Assembly (NCBI RefSeq): GCF_002879535.1
Contig: NZ_PNOT02000137.1
Location: forward strand, 1 to 33,609
Direction of reading: 5' to 3'
Source of the DNA: Mesorhizobium intechi
GTDB taxonomy: Bacteria; Pseudomonadota; Alphaproteobacteria; Rhizobiales; Rhizobiaceae
DNA length: 33,609 bases
Shown here: positions 8,820 to 16,300 of the stretch, in pieces
Numbering within the stretch: position 1 is the first letter of the stretch
Layout of the letters: each line of letters starts with the position of its first letter
Made by a program: the position numbers and the translations under genes
Notes under the pieces: model-generated
What the model was told of the DNA's origin: nothing
Seen by the model: the letters and a program-made list of their open reading frames with translations, nothing else
Databases searched by the model: none

Positions 8820-9221
8820 TCACGCCCGGCCGGCGCCCGCGGGCCGGGGGAAATCGGCCGCGGCGGCCGAAGCGGACGCCCCACCCTCGTCGAAGACCTT
8901 ATCCAGCGAATGACGCAGTTCCTTCATCAGGCCGTGCTGGCGCGACAATGCCGCGATGCGGCGCTCGCAATTCAGGATCGATTGCGTCAGCGCGCTGACT
9001 TCGGATGAGCGCTTCTCAGAAACGGAGCCGTTTTCCATCGCTTCGACGAGAAAGGCCGCGTTGGTCGCCGTCTTGCGATAGCGGCTCTCCAGGCCGGTTT
9101 TCTCGGCTGCGATCTCGGCGGCGATCTGCTCGAACAGTTTCGCCAGCCGGTCGAGTCGCGCTATGTCTGCCTGCCGGTCGCGGGCAGGATCCCTTGATCT
9201 GAAGCCAAATATCGAGGCCAT
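8820..9221 (-). CDS. Hypothetical small coiled-coil protein
   Basis: A 133-aa cytosolic protein that I do not recognise. Heptad-like, Ala/Glu/Lys/Arg-rich helices run through most of it (DIARLDRLAKLFEQIAAEIA near residues 19-38, then RRIAALSRQHGLMKELRHSL near 90-110), and the tail is a low-complexity Ala/Gly/Pro-rich stretch. There is no signal peptide or membrane segment. ATG 9221 has AGGA about 10 bases upstream. It lies between the ExoU/ExoO-like GT2 and exoK on the same strand, and its upstream gap holds a TGC-N3-GCA site nearly identical to the one in the exoL/flippase promoter. This hints at a role linked to exopolysaccharide, but no function can be assigned. Confidence 0.6.
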   Translation of the reverse strand: MASIFGFRSRDPARDRQADIARLDRLAKLFEQIAAEIAAEKTGLESRYRKTATNAAFLVEAMENGSVSEKRSSEVSALTQSILNCERRIAALSRQHGLMKELRHSLDKVFDEGGASASAAAADFPRPAGAGRA

Positions 9222-9508
9222 GGGCTTAAATTCCTGTCATCGCCGGCTCATTGCCGACCACTGGCCGATCCCCGCAAGCAGGGCTGAAAAGCTCGTACCG
9301 CATTGTCCAGCTCCTTTTGACGGGAGAGACGTCGGACCAATCCGATCGGGGCCAGTTCGGTTGGTCGTTCAATTTGCTGCACCGCAACATAGACTGCCAT
9401 CGTCGAAGCCGTGAGGCAACCACCCAATTCGTAAACTCTTAAATCGAGTGGAAATGCTTTGCACAATGCAGATGCTGCTTGACGGCTGACGCGGGCATTC
9501 CCCGCCCC
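9222..9508. other. Intergenic region between GT2 and coiled-coil gene
   Basis: 287 bp without a convincing gene. Short open frames on both strands overlap each other and lack ribosome sites. It presumably holds the promoter of the leftward coiled-coil gene and the operator-like site at 9374-9390. Confidence 0.4.
9374..9390. promoter_or_regulatory. Operator-like TGC-N3-GCA site 3
   Basis: TTGCTGCACCGCAACAT is identical to 553-569 at 16 of 17 positions. It is 153 bp upstream of the coiled-coil gene start. Confidence 0.4.
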
Positions 9509-10531
9509 TTACGGCTCCTTGCCCGCACTGGTCCCAGCCATCAGGAAACGCAACGGCGGCACGCGTTTTTGCCTGGACACAAGGCCAACGCGCCGAAACA
9601 GTGCCTCCAGCTTGTCGGAGGCCACGCCCTGGACGATGGGGACCAGGTTGGATTGACTTTCAAAGGCGTAGGCCGCGGCCGAAGCCAGCCCGCGCTCGGC
9701 CTTCACGTCGAGAAAATTGCGCAGCCGGTATTTGTCGCGCACATGCCGCTCGTGCCGCCGCAGCACCGCCTTGGCGCCTTCCGGCAGGCTGTCTATCGCC
9801 AACAGCGCCAGATCGGCGTCGGCCAGCCGCTCCAGATCCTGCGTCTTGTGGCGGCCGCTGAGCGAATCAGCGCGCACGATGGCGCCGTAACCGCAGGAAC
9901 GGATGACCTTGAACCGCGCGCCGTGGGCGACCGCGCGAGCGTAGAGTTCGTAATCCTCGCCCAGCCTCAGGCTTTCGTCGTAGCGCAATCGGTGCCGGTC
10001 GAGGAAGGCGCGGCTGATCACCGGTTTCAAGAAGCCAAGCTCGCCTCTTTGCACGCGGCGCCTGGAGATGTTGCCTTCGACGAAGCGCTCGAAGTCGAGG
10101 AATTCCGGATCAGCGGCAAAATCCGGGGCGACGACCTTGGTCGCGTCGCTCGTCGCATCATCCCTGATGAGCATGATGTTGTCGGCCGCGAAATCCCAGT
10201 CGGCGGCGGCAAACAGGTTGCGGAACCGGCCCTCGAGGAAGAAGTCGTCGGCATCCAGAATGCTGATGAACGGCGCTTTGGAGCCGGCGATCGCGGCATT
10301 GCGGGCGAAGGAGGGGCCACGATTAACGTCGAGGCGCACGACCTTGAGCCGGCCGCTGCCATCGTCGGCGGCGCGAGCGACCTCGGCCGTATTGTCGCTA
10401 GAGCCGTCGTCGACGACGACGACCTCCGCCACCTCGGGTTCGCGCAACGCGGACGCGATGGCGACCGCGATCGTGCGTGCCGCGTTTTTGGCCGCGATGA
10501 TCACGCAGACCTCTGATTTCGTCATCGACAT
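9509..10531 (-). CDS. Glycosyltransferase family 2, ExoU/ExoO-like
   Basis: A 340-aa GT-A enzyme. The N-terminal SEVCVIIAAKNAARTIAVAI strand is followed by VVVDDGSSDNT (about 38-48) and the metal-binding ISILDADDFFLEGRF (DADD about 93-97); the catalytic-base region is RYDESLRLGEDYELYARA. These are the hallmarks of inverting GT2 enzymes, and the LGEDYELYARAV and CGYGAIVRADSLSG stretches resemble the ExoU/ExoO/ExoW group of succinoglycan glucosyltransferases. ATG 10531 has GAGG 8 bases upstream. It starts 64 bp after the nucleotidyltransferase gene on the same strand, so the two are likely co-transcribed. It may add a sugar to the exopolysaccharide repeat unit or, less conventionally, take part in tailoring the lasso peptide encoded next door. 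Confidence 0.85.
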   Translation of the reverse strand: MSMTKSEVCVIIAAKNAARTIAVAIASALREPEVAEVVVVDDGSSDNTAEVARAADDGSGRLKVVRLDVNRGPSFARNAAIAGSKAPFISILDADDFFLEGRFRNLFAAADWDFAADNIMLIRDDATSDATKVVAPDFAADPEFLDFERFVEGNISRRRVQRGELGFLKPVISRAFLDRHRLRYDESLRLGEDYELYARAVAHGARFKVIRSCGYGAIVRADSLSGRHKTQDLERLADADLALLAIDSLPEGAKAVLRRHERHVRDKYRLRNFLDVKAERGLASAAAYAFESQSNLVPIVQGVASDKLEALFRRVGLVSRQKRVPPLRFLMAGTSAGKEP

Positions 10532-10595
10532 GGGTTAGCCTCTTGCACAGGTTCCGATTTGCCCTCGCCCTGTACGTATCGCGACGCCACCGCCA

Positions 10596-11729
10596 TCACG
10601 GACTGGCCGGCCGCTCGAAGATGCGGCGACTGATATCCGCCGACGCTGCCCAGCCGGCCTCGGCCAGGTAGCGGACGGGAGCCCTGCCGCACAATTCCCA
10701 CAACACCGTTCGCCGCTGCGGCCACCGCAGGGATGACAGCCATGGCGCGATGACCATGTTGAGCAGGTCCTCGTTGCCGATGCGCGACAAGATCGGCTTG
10801 GCCCGCTCCGACAGCAACGTGCCGGTGCTGCCCAGCAGCACATCGGCGGCGCGCAGGCCGAGCAGCAACGTGTCGTCCAGCCCCTGGCTCACCGCAGCAT
10901 CCAGCACACGCTGCTGATCGGCCTCGCCAAGACGGTTGGCGCTGGCCCTGATATCGCAGACATAGCCGGCGCAGGGTTCGCGGTTGAACAGTGCCTTGGC
11001 GACGCTGATGCACGACAACATCAACGTGTCGGCGGCCGACGTGAACGGCACTTCGGTGCCGGTGATCTCGACCAGCCGCTTGCGCCGCAGGAAGCCGTCG
11101 GCGTCGCGCGGACTGGGCGAGCCAGGCTGCTGGAGGCGATAATGAAGGTCGACCGTGGACGGCCCGTTGCCACGGGTCATGTGCTGCTCGCCAAGGAAGC
11201 GGACCCACCAGACGGAGCGTGACTTGCCTGAGACCTCATAGCCGATCGAGCGCAGCGCATCGCGTGCTCTCGAGAAACCGGCCGGAGAAACCAGGATGTC
11301 GACATCACCCGAAGGCTTCATGAAATGATCGTCATAGAGCAGATGCTGCTGGAAGGGACCTTTGAGAAAGACGAAATCGATCCGCCTGTCGCACAGCGCC
11401 TGACGGATCGACATCGAATCCATGAGACAGGCGGCGTTCATCGAAACCGTCCGCCGACGGTAGGCGTCGAGCCATTGGAACAGCTCGGCGGGCCTTTCGC
11501 TGGCCGGCGAGCGCGACAGCGCTTTGAGAACGAAGGTGGCGACCTTGTTCAGCCTGGCGATATCGGCAACGACGGCGGCGGCAGGGCTCGGCGTCGACAC
11601 ATCGCCGGCCGGAGCCGCAGCGCCCGAGAAATACAACCGCAGGCAGGCCCGGACATAGGCAATCTCGTCGGCACAGTCGGCGGCGCGCAGCCGTTCATAG
11701 GAACTTTCCGGCAAGGCCATTGAGCGCAT
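10596..11729 (-). CDS. Nucleotidyltransferase-fold protein of the NTP_transf_5 type (lasso-cluster-associated)
   Basis: A 377-aa cytosolic protein with the core pattern of the nucleotidyltransferase family found beside many lasso-peptide operons: FVFLKGPF at 119-126 and PSGDVDILVSP at 139-149, whose G-D-x-D residues bind metal, then VDLHYRLQ further on. In Bacillus pseudomycoides a protein of this family (PsmN) is reported, as I recall, to add hexoses to the phosphate that the cluster kinase puts on the lasso peptide. Its divergent placement 509 bp from a lasso precursor, in a cluster with that kind of kinase, makes a tailoring role likely but unproven. ATG 11729 has GGAG close upstream; ATG 11720 is an alternative. 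GT2 lies downstream in the same transcript. Confidence 0.72.
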   Translation of the reverse strand: MRSMALPESSYERLRAADCADEIAYVRACLRLYFSGAAAPAGDVSTPSPAAAVVADIARLNKVATFVLKALSRSPASERPAELFQWLDAYRRRTVSMNAACLMDSMSIRQALCDRRIDFVFLKGPFQQHLLYDDHFMKPSGDVDILVSPAGFSRARDALRSIGYEVSGKSRSVWWVRFLGEQHMTRGNGPSTVDLHYRLQQPGSPSPRDADGFLRRKRLVEITGTEVPFTSAADTLMLSCISVAKALFNREPCAGYVCDIRASANRLGEADQQRVLDAAVSQGLDDTLLLGLRAADVLLGSTGTLLSERAKPILSRIGNEDLLNMVIAPWLSSLRWPQRRTVLWELCGRAPVRYLAEAGWAASADISRRIFERPASP

Positions 11730-12238
11730 GGTCTCCAAAATGCGGTTTGCACGAGGTTTATGCTGCGAGTGCGAAACAAAGCATCCTCAAAAACCTCGAC
11801 GCCGTAAAGTCTTTCCTTTCGCGATGCGAAGTTTTGCAACCAGAGCGTTTGCCACCCTTTCTCGAAGCGGCGCAGCATACGGCTGGAATTTCGACCCAAT
11901 CGAGGCGCTTCAGCTGATCATCGACTCCAGCTGCCTAACAAGACTCCATCATTTTAGCCATGCCTAAAAAAGCGTCATCGGCCTGAAGCTTTTTATGCAA
12001 GCAAATTCAATTGCTTAAAGAATCACCCGTTCCGAAGGCAGGCTGCATCGCGTTTCAACTCGACAGAGGCGGAAACTTGAGCATTTCGCACACGCATGGT
12101 GACGGCCGCAACCCGTAATTGATTAACCAGAAGTAAATCCGGCTTGACTCATAAATGTTGCTATGCAGCTATTGCGTCGCAGCATGAAAGTGCTGACGGC
12201 ACTCGACAGGCCGTTTCCAGTCCTCATTGGAGAGTAAA
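11730..12238. other. Divergent intergenic region between nucleotidyltransferase and lasso operon
   Basis: 509 bp, more AT-rich than its surroundings, with no convincing gene. It must hold promoters in both directions. Visible elements are TTTTAG-N6-CTAAAA (11952-11969), an 18-bp palindromic stretch AAGCAA-ATTCAA-TTGCTT (11999-12016), a CTTGACT -35-like box (12143-12149), two tandem TTGC-N3-GCAG sites (12157-12183), and a 17-codon upstream frame (12184-12237). Confidence 0.5.
12143..12183 (+). promoter_or_regulatory. Candidate lasso operon promoter with tandem TGC-N3-GCA sites
   Basis: CTTGACT at 12143-12149 matches the alphaproteobacterial -35 (CTTGAC), but no good -10 sits 17 bp downstream. 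Overlapping the expected -10/+1 zone are GTTGC-TAT-GCAGC (12157-12169) and TTGC-GTC-GCAGC (12172-12183), two adjacent copies of the motif found at the exo promoters. A regulator bound here would block or modulate initiation. The arrangement is seen; the regulation is inferred. Confidence 0.4.
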
Positions 12239-12391
12239 ATGGAACAGAATGTTGAAAAGCATGAGTACGAAACGCCAAGCCTGACGGTACATGGTTCGAT
12301 CGAAACCATCACCCAGGGCGGTGGCGGCAGCACGGCAATCGACGCGTCCTTTCCGGCGCACACCCCGATTGGCGATCTGACGTTCTCCTGA
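12239..12391 (+). CDS. Lasso peptide precursor (A gene)
   Basis: A 50-aa precursor. The leader (residues 1-26) shows the class pattern Y10-x2-P13-x-L15-x3-G19 and T25 as penultimate residue, read by the B1/B2 proteins. Cleavage after Q26 frees a 24-residue core. Its first nine residues, GGGGSTAID, fit a macrolactam between the Gly1 amine and the Asp9 side chain. The tail is ASFPAHTPIGDLTFS, with bulky F12, H15 and F23 as possible plug candidates. The C-terminal Ser24 is the residue phosphorylated in paeninodin, whose core (as recalled) also has a 9-residue ring closed at Asp9 and a Ser end. GGAGAG lies just ahead of ATG 12239. The leader/core split and topology are predictions; the gene call rests on motif plus the complete B1-B2-C set following. 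Confidence 0.9.
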   Translation: MEQNVEKHEYETPSLTVHGSIETITQGGGGSTAIDASFPAHTPIGDLTFS

Positions 12392-12402
12392 GACCAGCTT
12401 GG

Positions 12403-12432
12403 TTCTGGAGGAGTGACGTTGGGCCTCCAGGA
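12403..12432 (+). promoter_or_regulatory. Intergenic RNA hairpin 1 after the lasso precursor
   Basis: CTGGAGG (12405-12411) pairs with CCTCCAG (12424-12430) around a 12-nt loop, with two more weak pairs outside. It begins 12 bases after the precursor stop and has no T-tract. It may protect or pace the precursor mRNA. Confidence 0.45.
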
Positions 12433-12452
12433 TTGAAGACCGTAAATGGAGC

Positions 12453-12470
12453 CGGGGATGAAAATCCCCG
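12453..12470 (+). promoter_or_regulatory. Intergenic RNA hairpin 2, GNRA tetraloop
   Basis: CGGGGAT (12453-12459) pairs perfectly with ATCCCCG (12464-12470) around a GAAA tetraloop, a very stable RNA stem. It is followed by ACTTTCCCCTT, not a run of U, so it is at most a partial terminator. It probably sets the ratio of precursor to processing-enzyme mRNA. Confidence 0.55.
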
Positions 12471-12525
12471 ACTTTCCCCTTGAATCGACGATGCGTAGAT
12501 CGTGTGTTGCTAACGAGGTTTTGGC

Positions 12526-12825
12526 ATGAACTGGAACCCATCCGAGCACGATCGGATAAGTGCAACCGGGGATGCGGTGGCTTGTGAATTCGGCGATGGC
12601 CTCGCGCTTCTCAACCTGAAATCCAATATCTATTACAGCCTCAACGGCGTCGGCGCGTTCATCTGGGAGCAGATCCAGGAGCCGAGGTCGATCGCCGATA
12701 TCCGCGGCGCCGTGCTTGCGCGCTACAATGTCGACGCCGAGCGCTGCAAGGCTGATGTCGATGCCTTGCTTAAGGGCTTCGCCGAAAACGGACTTGCGAG
12801 GCTGCACAATGAGGCACTTGTCTAG
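12526..12825 (+). CDS. Lasso peptide B1 protein: PqqD-like RiPP recognition element
   Basis: A 99-aa stand-alone RRE domain that binds the leader of the precursor and delivers it to the B2 protease. The sequence ALLNLKSNIYYSLNGVGAFIW (about residues 27-47) is the winged-helix core of PqqD/RRE proteins, and the C-terminal helices DVDALLKGFAENGLA complete the fold. Its length fits the family (80-100 aa). ATG 12526 is preceded by GAGG at 8 bases. It overlaps the B2 gene by 17 bp, which points to translational coupling. In proteobacteria B1 is often fused to B2; here they are split. The leader motif Y-x2-P-x-L in the precursor is the expected ligand. Confidence 0.9.
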   Translation: MNWNPSEHDRISATGDAVACEFGDGLALLNLKSNIYYSLNGVGAFIWEQIQEPRSIADIRGAVLARYNVDAERCKADVDALLKGFAENGLARLHNEALV

Positions 12826-13324
12826 GCAGGTTCCGCAGAAGGCCATGATCTCGCGGCAGAGACCTGCGACGGACCAAAGACCGAAGCCTGCCAAACGCCG
12901 GCGCGGCCGGGGCTTGGCAAGGCTCCTGTCCCTGAGCGGCTCGGAAGCGCTTTTCCTCGGCCACTGCCTGCTGGTGGTCGCGATCGTCCGGTTGGGGCTG
13001 ACCTTGTTCTCCTACAAGCGTGTTCGCGGCATGGTGACCCGGCTCGACGCGCGCCAGTGCGCCAGCATGGGCGAGCTGCGGCTCGTCGCATGGGGGGTTG
13101 CCGCGGCCGCACGGTTTGTGCCGCGCGCCAGTTGCCTTACCCAGGCGCTTTCGGGCCAATACATTCTCGCGCGCCAGGGCAATGCCTCCAACATCCGCAT
13201 CGGCATCGAACGCGGCACGGGCGAGGAGTTGAAGGCGCATGCCTGGCTGGTCAGCGACAACCATGTCGTGCTTGGCGGCTCCGTCGGTGGTTTCGCGCAT
13301 CTGGTCGACCACGGCAGCCGATGA
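12809..13324 (+). CDS. Lasso peptide B2 protein: transglutaminase-like leader protease
   Basis: A 171-aa cysteine protease of the lasso B2 family that cuts the leader from the core in an ATP-linked handover to the cyclase. The catalytic Cys is C109 in PRASCLTQALSGQYIL and the His is H144 in LKAHAWLVSDNHVVLGG; D150 just after is a candidate third residue. A basic stretch (about residues 16-38, many Arg/Lys) and a hydrophobic helix region (about 47-67) precede the catalytic part. I chose ATG 12809, which overlaps the B1 stop and has GCGAGG upstream; ATG 12845 is possible. The stop overlaps the cyclase start as ATGA at 13321-13324. Confidence 0.88.
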   Translation: MRHLSRQVPQKAMISRQRPATDQRPKPAKRRRGRGLARLLSLSGSEALFLGHCLLVVAIVRLGLTLFSYKRVRGMVTRLDARQCASMGELRLVAWGVAAAARFVPRASCLTQALSGQYILARQGNASNIRIGIERGTGEELKAHAWLVSDNHVVLGGSVGGFAHLVDHGSR

Positions 13325-15264
13325 GCGGCGTGGCCGGAATTCTGCTCCGACAGGAATCCGCGCTCGCGGTCGGGGGATCCGCGCCGGCCGACGCGGCGAC
13401 CGATATCCAGCGGATGCTGGCCCGCATGCGCCATCGCGGTCCCGACGGAAATTCATGGTGGCTGGACAGCGCCATCGCCCTTGGCCACGCCTGGCTCAAC
13501 ACCACGGATGAAGCCGGCCCCGGCCCGCTGACGATGGCCGGCGGCAAGCTCGCCATCACGGCCGATTGCCGGCTGGACAATCGCGACGAGTTGATGGCGA
13601 GGCTTGGCATACGCGACAGGTCGGTCGCGGACGCCGTATTGCTGATGCGGGCCTATTTGCGCTGGGGTGAAGCCAGCCCCACGCACCTGCAGGGCGATTT
13701 CGCCTTTGCCATCTGGGATGCCGAGCGGCAGCAGCTGTTCTGCGCGCGCGACCATTTCGGGGTCAAGCCATTCTACTATCACGCCGCGGACCGGCGCTTT
13801 GCCTTTGCCTCGGAGATCGGGCCTGTGCTTGGGCTTGACGGGGTCGGCGCACGCATCAGCGAGCACCGGATTTCGGGATTCCTGGCCGGGCTTCCCGACG
13901 ACCCGCAATCCACCCCCTACAGCGATATCTTCAGCCTACCGGCGCGTCACAGCCTGACTGTCACCGCGCAGCAAGTGGTGCTGCGCCGATACTGGCAGAT
14001 CGAGCCGTCGGCGCGACCGCCGCGGTCGGATGCGGCGGAGGAGTTCGCGCATTTGTTCTCGCAATCGGTTCGCAACCGCATGCGCGGAAGCCAGTCGGTC
14101 GGCGCGATGCTCAGCGGCGGTCTCGATTCTTCCTCGATCGCCTGTGTCGCCGGCCTGAATAACGCCGCCGAGCGGAAACAGAAGCTGCCGACCTTTTCGC
14201 TGGTTTTCGAGAAGGGCTCGTCGATGGACGAACGGGTCTTCATCGATGCCGTGCTGGATCAGCAGAAGACCGATCCGACACTGATCCCTGTCGGCAATTA
14301 TGCGCCCTTCGCCGAGTTCGAACGGGTGCTGGAGGAACAGGAGGGCACGTTCCTGGCGCCGGGCCTGACGCTGACCCGCGGCATCTATCGGACGGCGGGC
14401 GCAAAAGGCATCAAGGTGCTGCTCGACGGCCATGGCGGCGACGAGGTCGTCTCACAGGGACATGGCCATCTGCACGAGCTTGCCAATGGCGGAAGGTGGC
14501 TGGACCTATGGCGCGAGGTTCGCAGCGCCTCCAACACCTATGGCGACAGCACGCTCGGCCTTTATTTCCAGTTCCTGACCCTTTACGGACCGGCCTGGCG
14601 CATCGCCAAGGCGAGACAGCTGGCGAACCGTGCCCTGAACAGGCTACGCAAGCCCACGCAAATGCAGCGCGGCCGGAGCTGGCGCGATCTGGTCAATCCG
14701 GACCTGGCCAGGCGCACCGAACTCATCGACCGCTTCCATCGGGCCGGCTACATGCCGCCCGGCGTCCAGGCCAGCGACGCGCTCAGCCATCGCTGGATCC
14801 TGTCCAACGGCTATGTGCCCCACTCTTTCGAAGTGCTCGACAAGGCAGCCGCCAATTTCGGCGTCGAGCCCCGCTATCCGTTCTGGGACAAGCCGCTGGT
14901 CGAATTCTGCCTGGCGCTGCCGGGCGAGGAGAAACTCAGCCACGGCTTTGGCCGCTACGTGTTGCGCCGGGCCATGCAGGGCATCCTGCCGGAAGCGGTG
15001 CAGTGGCGGCGCGACAAGATCGATTTCACCGCCAATCTCGTCAACGGCATGGTGCGCAACCACCGCGACCTCCTTGAACAGCTGCTGGTTTCGGATGCGG
15101 GCCGTATCGCGCCCTATGTCAACCTGCCGCAGGTGAGCGCCGCCTATGCGCGGCTGCTGCGCCAGCCCGATCAGGCAGCGCCGCTGGATGTCCAGTATGT
15201 CTGGCGTTCGGCCTCGCTGTCGTTGTGGCTGCGGCAAGTCCAGCACAGCGGGAGCCTCGCATGA
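13321..15264 (+). CDS. Lasso peptide C protein: asparagine-synthetase-like macrolactam cyclase
   Basis: A 647-aa homolog of class B asparagine synthetase. The synthetase half has the ATP pyrophosphatase loop LSGGLDSSS (about 264-272) and LLDGHGGDE. It adenylates the side-chain carboxylate of the ring acid (here predicted Asp9 of the core) and lets the Gly1 amine attack, closing the lasso. The N-terminal domain keeps the glutaminase fold (RMRHRGPDG, CARDHFGVKPFYY), but the start reads MSGVAG instead of MCGIAG, so the catalytic Cys2 is absent. This is expected, because lasso cyclases use the peptide amine and not ammonia from glutamine. The gene overlaps B2 by 4 bp and the kinase by 4 bp, indicating a tightly coupled operon. 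Confidence 0.93.
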   Translation: MSGVAGILLRQESALAVGGSAPADAATDIQRMLARMRHRGPDGNSWWLDSAIALGHAWLNTTDEAGPGPLTMAGGKLAITADCRLDNRDELMARLGIRDRSVADAVLLMRAYLRWGEASPTHLQGDFAFAIWDAERQQLFCARDHFGVKPFYYHAADRRFAFASEIGPVLGLDGVGARISEHRISGFLAGLPDDPQSTPYSDIFSLPARHSLTVTAQQVVLRRYWQIEPSARPPRSDAAEEFAHLFSQSVRNRMRGSQSVGAMLSGGLDSSSIACVAGLNNAAERKQKLPTFSLVFEKGSSMDERVFIDAVLDQQKTDPTLIPVGNYAPFAEFERVLEEQEGTFLAPGLTLTRGIYRTAGAKGIKVLLDGHGGDEVVSQGHGHLHELANGGRWLDLWREVRSASNTYGDSTLGLYFQFLTLYGPAWRIAKARQLANRALNRLRKPTQMQRGRSWRDLVNPDLARRTELIDRFHRAGYMPPGVQASDALSHRWILSNGYVPHSFEVLDKAAANFGVEPRYPFWDKPLVEFCLALPGEEKLSHGFGRYVLRRAMQGILPEAVQWRRDKIDFTANLVNGMVRNHRDLLEQLLVSDAGRIAPYVNLPQVSAAYARLLRQPDQAAPLDVQYVWRSASLSLWLRQVQHSGSLA

Positions 15265-16292
15265 TGCCTCGCAACCAGCCGCTCGCCACATATGCCGGCG
15301 ATCCTCCTCCCCATGGCCGGACCACGAGGGAGCGTCGCTACTACCGGGCTTACGGCCTGACCCTGGCGTCCGACGTGGAGCTGCCCGAGCTGGAGCCGGC
15401 GGAGCCGGCCGCGGCGGATATACTGATCGCCATCGGCACGATCGACATGCCGAAGCCGTCGTCCGAGGCCCCGACGATCTTCCGCTTCGAGCCGGACCGG
15501 CAATATCTGGCTTGGCATGCCGTCGGCGCGTTCCTGATCAGAGATGCCAGCCGCATCGACATCGAGCCGGCGTTCGGCGCCGATGACGCCCTGCTTGCCT
15601 TCCCACTCCTCGGGCCGGTGATGGCGCTGCTGCTGCACCGGCGCGGCCTTTTCGTCCTGCATGCCAGCGCCATCGCGGCGGCCGGCCGGGGAGCCATCTT
15701 CATGGGCGACAAGGGTGCCGGCAAATCGACCACGGCAAGCGCCCTGATCCGGGCCGGTCATCATCTGCTTACCGACGATGTCGTGGCGCTGGATCTCGCC
15801 AGGCCGGACGCGCCGATGATCGTTCCGGGCTTTCCCCAGATCAAGCTTGCCGCCGACGCCGCGGCCGCGATCTCGCTTGGCCAAGCCGAGGTGCGGCCGC
15901 AAGTGCATCCGGCGATCGAGAAGATCCAGCATCGCCTGCATGGCGCCTTCTCCGGCGGCATGGTGCCGGCGACCAGGATCTATGTCCTCGAGCGCGGCGT
16001 GAAGGCCGCGATCACAGCCTTGCCCGGCATTGCCGCCCTGCCGGCGATCATCAAGTTTTCCTATGTCACGCGGTTCGGACGCGCGGCGCTCTCCGGCGAT
16101 TTCGCGGCGCTGCATCTTCGCCAATGTTCAGCAATCGCTAACCATGTCGGCGTGTTCCGGCTGGAAGTTCCGACCGGCCTCGACAGGATTGGCGAGGCCG
16201 TGTCGCTGATCGAAAGCGACCTGGCGGCCGGGGATCTGGCGGCCCAGGATCTCACGACCAGAGAGCTGGCGGCCAGCCGTCGGCAGCGGTGA
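15261..16292 (+). CDS. HPr-kinase-like protein, predicted lasso peptide kinase (K)
   Basis: A 343-aa protein related to the C-terminal catalytic domain of HPr kinase/phosphorylase. It shows FVLHASAIA at 131-139, the P-loop FMGDKGAGKSTTASALI (Walker A at 149-157) and HLLTDDVVALD with the acidic pair D172/D173. Homologs in paeninodin-type clusters phosphorylate the C-terminal Ser of the lasso precursor, and here the precursor does end in Ser. The N-terminal 120 residues are divergent and could bind the peptide. The start overlaps the cyclase stop (ATGATG at 15261). The C-terminal tail (about 310-343) is rich in short acidic/Ala repeats (DLAAGDLAAQDL). HprK-fold homology is clear; the phosphorylation target is inferred from genomic context and known cluster types. 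Confidence 0.85.
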   Translation: MMPRNQPLATYAGDPPPHGRTTRERRYYRAYGLTLASDVELPELEPAEPAAADILIAIGTIDMPKPSSEAPTIFRFEPDRQYLAWHAVGAFLIRDASRIDIEPAFGADDALLAFPLLGPVMALLLHRRGLFVLHASAIAAAGRGAIFMGDKGAGKSTTASALIRAGHHLLTDDVVALDLARPDAPMIVPGFPQIKLAADAAAAISLGQAEVRPQVHPAIEKIQHRLHGAFSGGMVPATRIYVLERGVKAAITALPGIAALPAIIKFSYVTRFGRAALSGDFAALHLRQCSAIANHVGVFRLEVPTGLDRIGEAVSLIESDLAAGDLAAQDLTTRELAASRRQR

Positions 16293-16300
16293 GCGCAATC

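Noticed and set aside
10522..11208. 228-codon reverse frame inside the nucleotidyltransferase gene
   Set aside because: Arg/Ala-rich frame in a different phase of the same strand; the nucleotidyltransferase frame carries the LKGPF and GDVD motifs.
11952..12016. TTTTAG-N6-CTAAAA and AAGCAA-N6-TTGCTT dyads as specific regulator sites
   Set aside because: Short AT-rich arms are common by chance in this region, and neither recurs at the other promoters, so no regulator is proposed.
12169..12894. 241-codon reverse frame covering the lasso precursor and B1
   Set aside because: No ribosome site or recognisable domain, and it overlaps three well-supported forward features.
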